A DNA stretch of 64,000 nt from Leptotrichia wadei (GTDB taxonomy: Bacteria > Fusobacteriota > Fusobacteriia > Fusobacteriales > Leptotrichiaceae), in contig NZ_AP019841.1 in assembly GCF_007990445.1 (NCBI RefSeq), positions 1,798,001 to 1,862,000 on the forward strand, in the 5' to 3' direction. Positions 9,007 through 18,216 of this stretch are shown here, in pieces. Below the pieces are notes generated by a model that saw only the letters and a list, made by a program, of their open reading frames with translations, was not told where the DNA came from and did not search any database. Position 1 is the stretch's first letter. Each line of letters opens with the position of its first letter. A program made the position numbers and the translations under genes.

Positions 9007-10104
9007 CTATTTTTCTACATAAATTCTAGGCACCCTTTGACTTATTCCACATAAAATCTCATACGAAATAGTGCCACACAATTCAGCAACTTCCACAACA
9101 CTTATATTTTCACCAAAAAATTCCACAACATCGCCTTTTTTAGCTTCATCCTTTAATTCATCAGGAAGTAAAATCATAAGCTGATCCATACAAACACGTC
9201 CTGCAATTTTACATTTATGTCCTTTATAAAAAACATAACCTTTATTTGACAAATCACGCCTTACTCCGTCAGCATACCCGATGGAAACAGTCGCATAAGT
9301 TTCCCCAGCTTTTCCAAGATAAGTATTTCCATAACTTATAAAGCTGTCTTCCTTTAATGTTTTTATATAGCTTATTTTAGCAAAAAGAGACATTACAGAC
9401 TTAAATTTATACGGTGCAGTTTCCTTATCTGTAACTCCTCCATAAATTATAATTCCCGCTCTCACAAAATCCTGTATGCTTTCTTGAAATTTTAAAGTTC
9501 CAAAACTGTTGTGCAGATGTCTGTATCGTATTGATGGTATCCCACTTGATATTTTTTCACACATTGCTTTAAATTTTCTTTCCTGCAATTTTGTATATTC
9601 TTTGTCGCTGTCAGATGATGAAAAATGCGAAAAGATTCCTATTGGATTAATATGTTTTACATTTTTAAGAATTTTATTTAATTGTTCCACTTCGCTTTCT
9701 TGAAATCCTACACGTCCCATTCCTGTATCTATCTTTATAAACACGTCCACAGTTTTCCCGTTTTCTTTTCCAGTTTTTTCCAAAAATTCTATTTCTTCAA
9801 AATCTGTCACCATAAAATAAATCTTCTTGTCAGCAATGAGATCCATATATTCATTTTCCACAGGTCCTAATATCAGCACCATAATATCATTATGAAGTTC
9901 CTTTATTTTCAGTGCTTCATCACTTGTCGCCACAGCAAAATTCTTAATTCCCTTTTTTATTAAAGCGTCACAGATTTTTAACATTCCATGCCCATAAGCA
10001 TCTGCCTTTATTACCGCTATTATTTTCTCTTTAGGCACAATTTTCTCAATTTCATCAATATTGCTATACAAATTATTTATATTTATTTCTGCCCAGCATC
10101 GCAT
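9007..10104 (-). CDS. alr: Alanine racemase
   Basis: PLP enzyme interconverting L- and D-alanine to supply D-alanine for peptidoglycan. The N-terminal TIM barrel carries the cofactor lysine in VIKADAYGHG (Lys33). The C-terminal domain contains VSIGYADGVRRD and GRVCMDQLMI, both typical. The length of 365 is usual. It begins with MRCWAEININNLYSNI, the expected family start. It is cytoplasmic and lies just upstream of the CvpA-like gene. Confidence 0.96.
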   Translation of the reverse strand: MRCWAEININNLYSNIDEIEKIVPKEKIIAVIKADAYGHGMLKICDALIKKGIKNFAVATSDEALKIKELHNDIMVLILGPVENEYMDLIADKKIYFMVTDFEEIEFLEKTGKENGKTVDVFIKIDTGMGRVGFQESEVEQLNKILKNVKHINPIGIFSHFSSSDSDKEYTKLQERKFKAMCEKISSGIPSIRYRHLHNSFGTLKFQESIQDFVRAGIIIYGGVTDKETAPYKFKSVMSLFAKISYIKTLKEDSFISYGNTYLGKAGETYATVSIGYADGVRRDLSNKGYVFYKGHKCKIAGRVCMDQLMILLPDELKDEAKKGDVVEFFGENISVVEVAELCGTISYEILCGISQRVPRIYVEK

Positions 10105-10170
10105 TTTTCATTTCACCTTCTAAACTTATCATTTTATTTTTTATTTTATCCTATCTTTCAAACAATTTAA

Positions 10171-11142
10171 CTAAACTAAAACTTTATCCTTTTCATCATA
10201 TCCATTTACTGTTTTTCCTGAATGTTTTGTAGTATCTTTAGCTTTTGGCTCATCTTTACCTTTTTTCATGATATAAACCAAAGGACTTGCTACAAATACT
10301 GATGAATACGTTCCAACTAACATTCCCACAAACAATGTCATACTAAATGTCTTTAACGTATCTCCTCCAAGAATAAGAAGTACAATTACAGAAAATAAAG
10401 TAGTCAATGAAGTATAAATCGATCTTGTAAATACTTGATTTATAGATTTTTCTATTATTTCACCAAATGACATTGAAACTTTATTTCTTCCTGATCTATT
10501 TTTCTTAATATTTTCCCTAATTCTGTCAAATACGACAATCGTATCATTAATGGAATATCCCAAAATTGTAAGAATTGCCGCAATAAATGGAGTATCTATT
10601 TCATATCTAAGCATTGTAATAATCCCAAAAGCAATAATAACATCGTGAATTAATGCCACAATTCCCGCTATTGCATAAATAAACTCAAATCTTACTGTAA
10701 TATAAATAATAATCAATATACTTCCTATCAATAACGCTTGAAATGCATTTGCTGTTAATTCCTTACCAATTACCGCACCTACAGTTTCATTTTTTACAAC
10801 TTCAAATTTTCCAGTATTTTGTTTTAATTCTGACATTACTTTTGCTTTTTGAGTACCGCTCATTTGCTCAGTTCTTATAATAACTGTATTATCCGTATCA
10901 GAAAACTGTACTCTTTTTGCCTTCATTTGAGGAATTTTCCCAATTAAACTGTTTAACGTGCTATTTACTGCATTTTGATCTATTTTTTTACTGTATTTCA
11001 GTTGAATTAATTCTCCACCTTTAAAGTCAACACCTAAATTTAATTTTATAGTAAATAGTGAAATTAGTGAAATTAAAACCATTGCCGCTGAAATCCCCAA
11101 ATAAAGTTTTCTATGTTTAATAACTTTCAAATTAATCTTCAT
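10171..11142 (-). CDS. secF: Protein translocase subunit SecF
   Basis: Inner-membrane partner of SecD that uses the proton-motive force to pull secreted proteins through SecYEG. It has six helices: helix 1 is followed by LGVDFKGGELIQL, the periplasmic P1 domain spans about 40-120, and the cytoplasmic-face motifs GYSINDTIVVFDRIREN and SINQVFTRSIYTSLTT are conserved. The length is 323 residues. Its start overlaps the end of secD by 11 bases, indicating translational coupling. The tail after the last helix is lysine-rich. Confidence 0.96.
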   Translation of the reverse strand: MKINLKVIKHRKLYLGISAAMVLISLISLFTIKLNLGVDFKGGELIQLKYSKKIDQNAVNSTLNSLIGKIPQMKAKRVQFSDTDNTVIIRTEQMSGTQKAKVMSELKQNTGKFEVVKNETVGAVIGKELTANAFQALLIGSILIIIYITVRFEFIYAIAGIVALIHDVIIAFGIITMLRYEIDTPFIAAILTILGYSINDTIVVFDRIRENIKKNRSGRNKVSMSFGEIIEKSINQVFTRSIYTSLTTLFSVIVLLILGGDTLKTFSMTLFVGMLVGTYSSVFVASPLVYIMKKGKDEPKAKDTTKHSGKTVNGYDEKDKVLV

Positions 11143-12349
11143 TATTTAAAGCTCCTTTCCAGAACAACTGCTCTCTTTTTATCTTAAACACCTGTATAAA
11201 CAATCTTAAAAATATTTTTGATACAAATACCCCTGTAATTACCGTAGCAACCACACCAAGTGACAATGTTACAGCAAATCCCTTTATTGGCCCTGTTCCA
11301 AAGAAGAATAACACAGCCGCCACAAGTAACGTTGTTATATTTCCGTCAATTATCGCAGGAAAAGCATTTTCATAACCCTTTTCCACCGCATCATGCAGCG
11401 ATTCTCCAAACCGCAGCTCATCTTTTACTCTTTCATAAGTAATTACATTCGAGTCAACTGCCATTCCCAATGTCAAGATAAATCCTGCAATTCCAGGAAG
11501 TGTCAAGGCCGCTCCAACTCCACTAAGCAATCCTAAAACTAGAACTCCATTTATAAGAAGTGCAATATCTGCCACAATTCCAGGTATTTTATAAATAGCA
11601 ATCATAAATACTGAAATTACACATAAAGCAATTAATCCAGCTACTCCAGTCTGTTTTATCGAATCTACTCCAAGTGTTGCACCAACCGTTCTATTTTCAA
11701 CAATTTTTATTTCCACAGGCAACGCTCCTGATTTTAATAGATTTGCAAGGTTATTTGCTTCTTCCATTGAAAATCTTCCAGTTATAACTCCACTTCCTCC
11801 ACTAATTTCACTGTTAATCGTAGGAGCCGACTGTTCTTTATTATCCAGCATTATTGCCAGCTGCTTTCCAATATTTTCTCTTGTAATCTTAGCAAAGGTA
11901 TTTGCCCCTTGCGAACTCAATTCAAAACTAACTGATGGCATTCCCATTTGATCTCTTGTTACCCCTGCAGATTTTAAGGCAGATCCTTCCAAAAGCACAG
12001 GCCCATAAGAACCATCCCTATTTTTTATTCTAAACTCAAGTTTTGCAGTCGTACCAATTAATTCAACAGCCTTTTGAGGATCTTTTATTCCCGCAAGCTC
12101 CACTATCAATTTATCATTTCCACTAAGCTGAATAACAGGTTCAGCCACCCCAATACTGTTTACCCTTCTTTCAATAATACTTTTAACTTTACTCATCGTA
12201 TCAGGCTCAATTTTCCCCTGTGCCTGCAATACAACTGATGTTCCACCTCGTAAATCAAGCCCCAATTTTATTTTATTCAATGCTAAAATAACAATTGGAA
12301 CAATAATAACTACAAGCAGCCAAATATAATGTGATTTTTTATTTTGCAT
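11132..12349 (-). CDS. secD: Protein translocase subunit SecD
   Basis: Membrane component of the SecDF motor. After helix 1 comes the signature LGLDLRGGTSVVLQ, then a periplasmic domain with VNSIGVAEPVIQ and KLIVELAGI, then five helices. The proton-pathway-type region LTLGMAVDSNVITYERVKDE and the ENAFPAIIDGNITTL motif are present. At 405 residues it is the short SecD form found in Firmicutes and Fusobacteria rather than the 600-residue enterobacterial form. A roughly 300-base spacer lies upstream. Confidence 0.96.
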   Translation of the reverse strand: MQNKKSHYIWLLVVIIVPIVILALNKIKLGLDLRGGTSVVLQAQGKIEPDTMSKVKSIIERRVNSIGVAEPVIQLSGNDKLIVELAGIKDPQKAVELIGTTAKLEFRIKNRDGSYGPVLLEGSALKSAGVTRDQMGMPSVSFELSSQGANTFAKITRENIGKQLAIMLDNKEQSAPTINSEISGGSGVITGRFSMEEANNLANLLKSGALPVEIKIVENRTVGATLGVDSIKQTGVAGLIALCVISVFMIAIYKIPGIVADIALLINGVLVLGLLSGVGAALTLPGIAGFILTLGMAVDSNVITYERVKDELRFGESLHDAVEKGYENAFPAIIDGNITTLLVAAVLFFFGTGPIKGFAVTLSLGVVATVITGVFVSKIFLRLFIQVFKIKREQLFWKGALNNED

Positions 12350-12573
12350 TTTTTCATCCTTTCTTTTTTTATTTTATTTAAATATCTATTCTTATAAATA
12401 TGTTTAATAAATTTTAAAATAAATATACTTTTATTACTCTTTAAGTTTTATTTATTTTTAAGTTTCTTTAAGCAAGAATATCAAACACCATGTCCTTTTG
12501 CTTTACGCAAAACTTTCTTACAAAAGAGAAATAGAACTTGCTTTTCAATTTCAATTATCTTTAATACAAATAA

Positions 12574-12612
12574 GTGAACTACTCCCGCCTATAGAAGTCG
12601 GTAACTTCTTGC
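12574..12612 (-). mobile_element. Degenerate IS200/IS605-type right-end fragment
   Basis: The 297-base gap between ruvX and secD contains GTGAACTACTCCCGC, identical over 15 bases to the right end of the TnpB relic at 57529. It is followed by a decayed loop and ACTTCTT. On the minus strand this reads as a hairpin ending in GTAGTTCAC, the usual IS605/TnpB right end. The second stem arm has diverged and no transposase reading frame is left. The rest of the gap, including 12350-12573, shows nothing recognisable. Confidence 0.6.
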
Positions 12613-12646
12613 TATTTTTTTGTTAAAAACTCTATATTTAGACTTT

Positions 12647-13063
12647 TTAAGCTAATGTATCCAAATATTTTTGTAAAATTATCGAAGCTGCCACCATATC
12701 CACAACTTTCCTTCGTTCTTTCCCATTCTTTTTAGAATAATTTTTCAAATAATGTTCCGCTTCTGTTGTCGTGTATCTCTCATCCACAAAAATAATCTGA
12801 ATTCCTGGTATTTCTTTTTTTAACTCTTCCACAAATTCTTCAACTTTTTCAACTTGCCTTTTTTTAGTTCCGTCCAAGCTTTTTGGAAGTCCAACAACGA
12901 CTTTTTTTGTGCTTTCATCGTCTAATATCTCTTTTATTCGAGAAATCGGCTCAGTTTTATTTCTGTCAATCACTTCAAGAGCAGTCGCAAGAATTCCCAA
13001 AGGATCGCATTTCGCAACCCCAATTCTCACATCTCCGACATCAAGTCCAATAAATTTTCTCAT
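12647..13063 (-). CDS. ruvX: Putative pre-16S rRNA nuclease / Holliday junction resolvase-like YqgF
   Basis: RNase H-fold protein of 138 residues, the usual length. It contains GLDVGDVRIGVA with the first catalytic Asp, VVGLPKSLDGT, the second acidic site FVDERYTT, and VDMVAASIIL with the last Asp. YqgF in E. coli is required for 16S rRNA 5' maturation; it was formerly proposed as a resolvase. It lies downstream of alaS, an association seen in many bacteria, with a hairpin between them. Confidence 0.93.
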   Translation of the reverse strand: MRKFIGLDVGDVRIGVAKCDPLGILATALEVIDRNKTEPISRIKEILDDESTKKVVVGLPKSLDGTKKRQVEKVEEFVEELKKEIPGIQIIFVDERYTTTEAEHYLKNYSKKNGKERRKVVDMVAASIILQKYLDTLA

Positions 13064-13114
13064 CTTTTTCTCATTTCTAAATTTTATTATTCAAATTATG
13101 AATTAATTTTTCGA

Positions 13115-13133
13115 CAAGGGGATAAACCCCTTG
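13115..13133. repeat. Hairpin of the dispersed CAAGGGG...CCCCTTG family
   Basis: Perfect stem CAAGGGG-ATAAA-CCCCTTG between alaS and ruvX. The sequence after it (CTTGCTAATTGGCATTTATT) loosely matches the arm after the same hairpin at 49876. There is no strong T-run on the minus strand, so termination may be partial and ruvX could still be read from the alaS promoter. Confidence 0.55.
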
Positions 13134-13161
13134 CTAATTGGCATTTATTCAATCATATAAA

Positions 13162-15777
13162 TTACAATTTTTCATTTACAAACTCAAATGCTTTATCAAC
13201 AGCTTCTTTTACAGCATTTCCATCTTTTCCACCAGCCTGTGCGAAATCAGGTCTTCCTCCACCGTTTCCACCAGCAACTTGAGCCGCAACTTTTACTATT
13301 TCTCCAGCTTTTACTTTTGAAATCAAGTCTTTTGTAACTCCAACTACGAAAATCGCTTTTCCGCCATTATTTGTTCCCAAAATAATAATTCCAGATTGAA
13401 GTTTTTCTTTTCCTCTATCTACGATTTCTTTTAATTCATTTACATCTTTATTTGTAAACGCAACTTTTAATACTTTTACTCCATTTATTTCATCTACATT
13501 TTCAAGTAATTCATTGATTTCATATTTTACTAATTTAGTTTGTAATTGCTCATATTCTTTTACGATATTTTTAGCTTCTGCAATGTACTTCTCTACAACA
13601 TCAACCACATTTTTTCCATCAGTTTTCAACATTCCAGCAACTTTACTTAATTTTTCTTCAAGTTTATTAACATATTTCAAACTTGCATGTCCTGTTGTTG
13701 CTGTAATTCTACGAGTTCCTGAAGCTATTCCACTTTCAGATTCAATATTGAATAATCCGATTTCTCCAGTAGATTTAACATGTGCACCTCCACAAAGCTC
13801 GATTGAATATCCGTCAATTTCAACGACACGAACTACATCTCCATATTTATCAGAGAAAAGTGCCATCGCTCCTCTTTTTTTCGCATCTTCAATATTTTCA
13901 AAATCAATTTTAACTTTCAAGTTAGACAAAATAATGTCATTTACAGCTTTTTCGATTTTTTCAATCATTTCTGGCTCAATTGCTTCATAATGTGAAAAGT
14001 CAAATCTCAATTTTTCATCATCCACAAGCGAACCAGATTGCTCAACATGAGTTCCTAAATTTTCTCTTAAAACTTTATGTAAAATATGTGTTGCAGTATG
14101 GTTTCTTTGAATATCTTTTCTACGATCCGCATCAATTTTCATTTTTGCTTCTGCACCAACTGCTGGAGCAATTCCTTTTACAATCTCTACTTGATGAATA
14201 AATACATCATGTTTTTTCACAACATTTACAACTTTTCCTTCAAATTCTCCAGAAGTAATAATTCCAGTATCCGCAACTTGTCCTCCTGATTCCGCATAAA
14301 ATGGCGTTCTATCAAAAATCACTTCATATCCTGAAATCCCTTCACTTTTAGCAATATGCAAAATCTTTCCTTCATCTTCAAATTTTTCATATCCTGTAAA
14401 TTCAGTTTTTCCGTGTTCTTCAAAGAATTTATCAATAAAGTCATCTTTTATCATATCTGAAACTGTAACTCTGCTATTTTTTGATCTTTTTACTTGTTCT
14501 TCTAATTTTTGGTTAAATTCTTCTTCAGAAACTTCATACCCTTGATTTTCCAAAATTAATTCTGTTAACTCAAACGGAAGTCCAAATGTATCATATAATT
14601 TAAACGAAGCATCTGCTGAAAGTTTTTTAATTCCTTCTTTATCCATTTTTTCAATTTCTTCAGTTAGCATTTCAATTCCATTTTTCAATGTCAACGCAAA
14701 TCTTTCTTGCTCAAGTCTTAAAACTTTTTCAATATATTCTTGTTTTTCAACTAATTCTGGATATGCCTCTTTCATATTTTCCACAACATAAGGCACTAAT
14801 TTATACAAGAACAAATCATCTTTCGTAATATCTAATTTTTGTTTCGCAACGATTCCCGCACCAAATGCTCTTCTTATAATTTTTCTTAAAATATATCCAC
14901 GACCTTCATTTGATGGCAAAACTCCATCCGCTATCAAAAATACTGACGCTCTAATATGATCCGCAATAACTTTTACCGTAATTTCAAATTCTTCTTTCTT
15001 AATATCCAAGACTTTTTCAATACCTTTTATTATTGGCATAAATATATCAGTTTCAAAGTTATTATCTTTTTTTTGCACAACTGAAGCTATTCTTTCAAGT
15101 CCTGCTCCTGTATCAATATTTTTTTCTGGAAGTGGCACAAGTGAACCGTCTTCAAGTCTATTCCATTCAGTAAACACAAGGTTCCAAATTTCTAAGAATC
15201 TATCTCCTTCATCTCCTGGCTTACAGTTAATTTCTTCATTATTTTTACCCATATTTTGTGTATCGTAGTAAATTTCACTACAAGGTCCACAAGAACCTAC
15301 AGGTCCAGCTGCCCACCAGTTATCTTCTTCTCCAAGTCTAACAATTCTATCTTCAGGCACTCCAATTTCCTTATTCCAAATTTCATAAGCCTCATCGTCT
15401 GTTTTATAAACAGAAACATAAAGTCTTTCTGGATCCAATTTCAAAATTTTTGTTATATATTCCCAAGACCATTCAATCGCTTCCTTTTTAAAGTAATCTC
15501 CAAACGAAAAATTCCCCAGCATTTCAAAAAATGTATGGTGTCTAGGCGTTCTTCCTACATTTTCCAAATCATTAGTTCTTATACATTTTTGATAAGTCGT
15601 AATTCTTGGAAACGGAGCTTCCTTCTCTCCCAAGAAAAATGGCTTAAACGGCACCATCCCAGCAACCGTCAACAACAAACTTTTATCATCTGGTATTAAC
15701 GAAGCACTTTCAAAATGTTTATGCTCCTTTGATTTAAAAAAATCTACAAAACTTTTTCTTATTTCATTTCCTGTCAT
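13162..15777 (-). CDS. alaS: Alanine--tRNA ligase
   Basis: Class II synthetase charging tRNA-Ala, 871 residues, full length. The catalytic core begins with NEIRKSFVDFF and contains TVAGMVPFKPFF and the GPCGPCSEIYYD-like segment (VGSCGPCSEIYYD). The editing domain has the zinc motif RNHTATHILH with the later CGGAHVKSTGEIG. The C-terminal C-Ala domain ends with the glycine-rich GGNGGGRPDFAQAGG, which helps hold mischarged tRNA for editing. It is followed by ruvX. No ribosome site close to the start is obvious. Confidence 0.98.
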   Translation of the reverse strand: MTGNEIRKSFVDFFKSKEHKHFESASLIPDDKSLLLTVAGMVPFKPFFLGEKEAPFPRITTYQKCIRTNDLENVGRTPRHHTFFEMLGNFSFGDYFKKEAIEWSWEYITKILKLDPERLYVSVYKTDDEAYEIWNKEIGVPEDRIVRLGEEDNWWAAGPVGSCGPCSEIYYDTQNMGKNNEEINCKPGDEGDRFLEIWNLVFTEWNRLEDGSLVPLPEKNIDTGAGLERIASVVQKKDNNFETDIFMPIIKGIEKVLDIKKEEFEITVKVIADHIRASVFLIADGVLPSNEGRGYILRKIIRRAFGAGIVAKQKLDITKDDLFLYKLVPYVVENMKEAYPELVEKQEYIEKVLRLEQERFALTLKNGIEMLTEEIEKMDKEGIKKLSADASFKLYDTFGLPFELTELILENQGYEVSEEEFNQKLEEQVKRSKNSRVTVSDMIKDDFIDKFFEEHGKTEFTGYEKFEDEGKILHIAKSEGISGYEVIFDRTPFYAESGGQVADTGIITSGEFEGKVVNVVKKHDVFIHQVEIVKGIAPAVGAEAKMKIDADRRKDIQRNHTATHILHKVLRENLGTHVEQSGSLVDDEKLRFDFSHYEAIEPEMIEKIEKAVNDIILSNLKVKIDFENIEDAKKRGAMALFSDKYGDVVRVVEIDGYSIELCGGAHVKSTGEIGLFNIESESGIASGTRRITATTGHASLKYVNKLEEKLSKVAGMLKTDGKNVVDVVEKYIAEAKNIVKEYEQLQTKLVKYEINELLENVDEINGVKVLKVAFTNKDVNELKEIVDRGKEKLQSGIIILGTNNGGKAIFVVGVTKDLISKVKAGEIVKVAAQVAGGNGGGRPDFAQAGGKDGNAVKEAVDKAFEFVNEKL

Positions 15778-15828
15778 TATTTATCCGAGATTGTAAAAAC
15801 AACCTCTCTCCTTTCTTAATTTATCTTC

Positions 15829-16449
15829 TTATTTATTTTTTAATATTTTAAAATCATTATTTTTAATTAATATCGCTTCTTTATTATTTATTAATTCCAA
15901 ATCTAATTTATCCTTATACAATTTAACTATTTTTTCAGAACTTTCTGCAAACGGTTCTTCGCCAAAATGAGGAACTAAATAAAAATCTATCAGATTCATT
16001 CCTGTGTAATCACTTAATTCCTTTGCCAATGTTTTATCGTCTGCAAGAGAAGCATATTCGATATTAGGACCTGTTATTACAGACCCTGCCGATTCTCCGA
16101 TATAAAGCAATCCATTTTCTATTCTTTCCTTCAAATAAGAAATTAAATTTTTTCTTTTCAATTCTTGTAATAAATAAAATGTATTTCCACCAGAAATAAA
16201 GATTATCTCTGCCTTCGATAATTTCTCCTTCACTGTTTTTTCTGAAAAAACAGAAATATCAAAATTGTCCACTTCATATCCAATATCCTCAAAAGCCTTC
16301 TCTGTAAGATACATATAATTCTTATATTCTTCCACATTAGTTGCTGTCGGAATAAATAATATTTTTTTACTTTTAGCATTTTTATCCAAAAATTCTTTTA
16401 CAAATCCTATACTTTCGTATAAAGATGACGTCAAAATCATATTTTTCAA
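15829..16449 (-). CDS. Peptidase S51 family (dipeptidase E-like)
   Basis: Serine peptidase of the PepE-like type, whose known members cleave Asp-X dipeptides. Key parts are FISGGNTFYLL, the nucleophile elbow YIGESAGSVI and VPHFGEEPF. I choose the TTG at 16449, giving MKNMILTSSLYES like other family members, with AGGAGG nine bases upstream. An ATG three codons later (16440) is the alternative. A longer frame reaching 16530 only overlaps the lptB end. It directly follows lptB and is probably co-transcribed with it. Confidence 0.8.
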   Translation of the reverse strand: MKNMILTSSLYESIGFVKEFLDKNAKSKKILFIPTATNVEEYKNYMYLTEKAFEDIGYEVDNFDISVFSEKTVKEKLSKAEIIFISGGNTFYLLQELKRKNLISYLKERIENGLLYIGESAGSVITGPNIEYASLADDKTLAKELSDYTGMNLIDFYLVPHFGEEPFAESSEKIVKLYKDKLDLELINNKEAILIKNNDFKILKNK

Positions 16450-16462
16450 AAAAATCAACCTC

Positions 16463-17197
16463 CTAATCCAACTTGAAGTTATCTCCAAGATAAACTCTTC
16501 TGGCAGTTTCATCATTCGCAATTTGCTCACCAGTTCCAGAAATCAAGATTGTCCCTTCAGCCATTATATATGCTCTTTCAGTAATTCTCAATGTTTCACG
16601 CACATTATGGTCTGTAATTAAAACTCCTAATCCTCTTTCTTTTAATTGGATAATTATATTTTGAATGTCTTCTACTGCAATAGGGTCAACTCCTGCAAAA
16701 GGCTCATCCAACAAAATAAAATCTGGATTTGTAGAAATCGTTCGAGCAATTTCCACACGTCTTCGTTCTCCTCCTGAAAGTGCATACCCTAAACTTTTTG
16801 CAACATGTGAAAGTTTAAATTCTTCAATCAAACTTTGCATTGTAGCAATACGTTCTTTTTTAGGAACTCCACGCATTTCCAAAACTGAAACTATATTTTC
16901 TTCCACAGTCAAATTTCTAAAAACAGATGCCTCTTGTGGCAAATATCCAAGCCCTAGCCTAGCCCTTTTGTACATTGGCAAGTTTGTAATTTCCTGCCCA
17001 TTATACATAACTCTTCCGTGATTTGGCCTTACAATTCCTGTAATCATATAAAACGTAGTTGTCTTTCCTGCCCCATTAGGTCCAAGAAGTCCCACAACCT
17101 CGCCCTTTTCCATCGCAAGGCTTACACTTTTTACAACTTCTCTGTTTTTATATATCTTTTTCAAGCTATCGGCTTCTATACTAATTTTTCTAGCCAT
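16463..17197 (-). CDS. lptB: LPS export ABC transporter ATP-binding protein
   Basis: Cytoplasmic ATPase that powers LptF/LptG. Walker A is GPNGAGKTT, the Q-loop is [17 protein letters not shown] (diagnostic for LptB), the signature is [13 protein letters not shown], Walker B is [13 protein letters not shown] and the switch histidine is in [10 protein letters not shown]. The length of 244 is standard. TAGGAGAGAAT precedes the ATG. Its permease genes are nine kilobases away rather than adjacent. A short orphan frame lies just upstream where lptA or lptC is often found. Confidence 0.95.
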   Translation of the reverse strand: MARKISIEADSLKKIYKNREVVKSVSLAMEKGEVVGLLGPNGAGKTTTFYMITGIVRPNHGRVMYNGQEITNLPMYKRARLGLGYLPQEASVFRNLTVEENIVSVLEMRGVPKKERIATMQSLIEEFKLSHVAKSLGYALSGGERRRVEIARTISTNPDFILLDEPFAGVDPIAVEDIQNIIIQLKERGLGVLITDHNVRETLRITERAYIMAEGTILISGTGEQIANDETARRVYLGDNFKLD

Positions 17198-17223
17198 ATT
17201 CTCTCCTACTTATTCTCTTTTTT

Positions 17224-17331
17224 CTATTCTTTTATAAAAATTCTAATTTTTATTTTTCTTCCTTTTTTTACAAGATTCAAAAATTTCACTCCACTATAAA
17301 CATTACTATTATTCAATTTTACAGCCTTCAT
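17224..17331 (-). other. Short reading frame upstream of lptB, possibly a gene remnant
   Basis: A 35-codon frame (starting MKAVKLNNSNVYSG, ending IRIFIKE) ends 26 bases before lptB. The frame extends a little further upstream to about 17368 without an ATG, and a MITE-like repeat begins at 17391. It has no clear ribosome site and I recognise no family. It could be the 3' remnant of a gene cut off by the repeat, or chance. The 450-base interval 17198-17650 otherwise holds only the repeat and a promoter. Confidence 0.25.
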
Positions 17332-17390
17332 TTTTACATTTTCTAATTTTTTTCTTTTCAATGTCGTTTATTTATTTTAACTTCAATAGA

Positions 17391-17496
17391 TCTGTTCGGC
17401 AACTTATCTTTTTTATTTTACAAGAAATCAAAATTCCTTGCTTCAGAACATTTGTTTTATTAAATTCTAAATACATGTAGTTTCCGAGCAAGCCTA
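17391..17496. repeat. MITE-like repeat with terminal inverted repeats and central hairpin
   Basis: About 105 bases. The left end, TCTGTTCGGCAACTT, is mirrored by the right end, TTTCCGAGCAAGCCT (reverse complement AGGCTTGCTCGGAAA). In the middle is a degenerate hairpin CAAGAAAT...AATTCCTTG followed by CTTCAGAACATTTGTTTTATT. The whole unit aligns with 49846-49946, including both ends and the arm after the hairpin. It carries no coding capacity. It looks like a small non-autonomous mobile repeat. Confidence 0.7.
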
Positions 17497-17622
17497 ATAA
17501 TTTTAAATTCTTAAAATTATTATTACTTCGATATATTATAAATCATTTTTGCTTTTTTTTCTACTTTTTTTTAAAATTGACCACGTAAAAATTTAACAAA
17601 TGACTTAATTTAGTAAAAAAAT

Positions 17623-17651
17623 TTGTTTTTAAAATATTTTTATTATATAAT
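17623..17651 (+). promoter_or_regulatory. Promoter for the 17693 gene
   Basis: TTGTTT (17623-17628), 17-base spacer, TATAAT (17646-17651). The predicted start site is about 17658, leaving a 35-base leader that carries the AAAGGAAA ribosome site. Confidence 0.65.
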
Positions 17652-17692
17652 TGAAAAAGAAATATAATTGTAAGAAGAAAGGAAATAAAAAA

Positions 17693-18073
17693 ATGATTTT
17701 TTTAGATAAAGCTATTTTGTACTTAACACAAAATATCGAAAAGCCACGTGAAGTAATCGAAGAGGAACTAGAGTTTGTAATAAAGCAATGCATTTTAAAC
17801 TATTTTGTAAATGAAAAGAAAATTGACATTAATGAACTCTCGGATTTAAATGTAACACTTGTCATAGATTTTGAAGATGATGATAAAAATAATAAGACAA
17901 AAATGATTGTAGAAGAATACTTATTTGAAATAAATCACAAAAATATGCCATTAGTGAGAACCTTTAGACTTGGAACCGATAACGACCATTATGTCCGAAG
18001 TGATTTAAAAGAATTGGAAAATGAAATTGATATGTTTGAAAATGGTATTGGCATTTCCAAAAAAAATAGTTAA
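17693..18073 (+). CDS. Hypothetical acidic cytoplasmic protein
   Basis: Protein of 126 residues, not recognised. I start at the ATG at 17693 (MIFLDKAILYLTQNIEKPREV) because a consensus-like promoter ends at 17651 and AAAGGAAA precedes this codon; a TTG at 17651 lies inside the promoter. It has no signal peptide or membrane helix. The middle is very acidic (FEDDDKNNKTK), and the C-terminus repeats acidic and lysine residues. It stands alone on the plus strand, ends at a repeat-type hairpin (18132-18151) and converges with the radical SAM gene. No function can be proposed. Confidence 0.75.
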   Translation: MIFLDKAILYLTQNIEKPREVIEEELEFVIKQCILNYFVNEKKIDINELSDLNVTLVIDFEDDDKNNKTKMIVEEYLFEINHKNMPLVRTFRLGTDNDHYVRSDLKELENEIDMFENGIGISKKNS

Positions 18074-18109
18074 AAACTCATACTATTTCACATTTTCACG
18101 TAATAAATC

Positions 18110-18216
18110 CATTATAAATTTTTAATCTTAGCAAGGGGCTAAAACCCCTTGTCATAAAATAAATAAAACATATTCTTTTTTTTTATTAAAATTCAATGTT
18201 AAAAATTCGAGTAATT
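18110..18216. repeat. Copy of the dispersed hairpin repeat, acting as convergent terminator
   Basis: The core is a perfect stem CAAGGGG-CTAAAA-CCCCTTG (18132-18151). The left flank TTTTTAATCTTAG and the right flank ATTAAAATTCAATGTT...ATTCGA align with TTTTTTATCTACA and ATTAGATTCTAATGT...ATCGAACA of the copy at 49846. Its right edge reaches the stop codon of the radical SAM gene at 18217. Lying between convergent genes, it can serve as a bidirectional terminator. Confidence 0.6.

Noticed and set aside
13514-13990. 158-codon plus-strand frame opposite alaS
   Set aside because: It is antisense to a full-length alaS, has no ribosome site and a composition expected from the complement; other long antisense frames inside polC, alaS and leuA were dropped for the same reason.
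16441-16530. N-terminal 30-residue extension of the S51 peptidase
   Set aside because: It overlaps the end of lptB in another frame; a TTG with AGGAGG nine bases upstream gives the normal family start.
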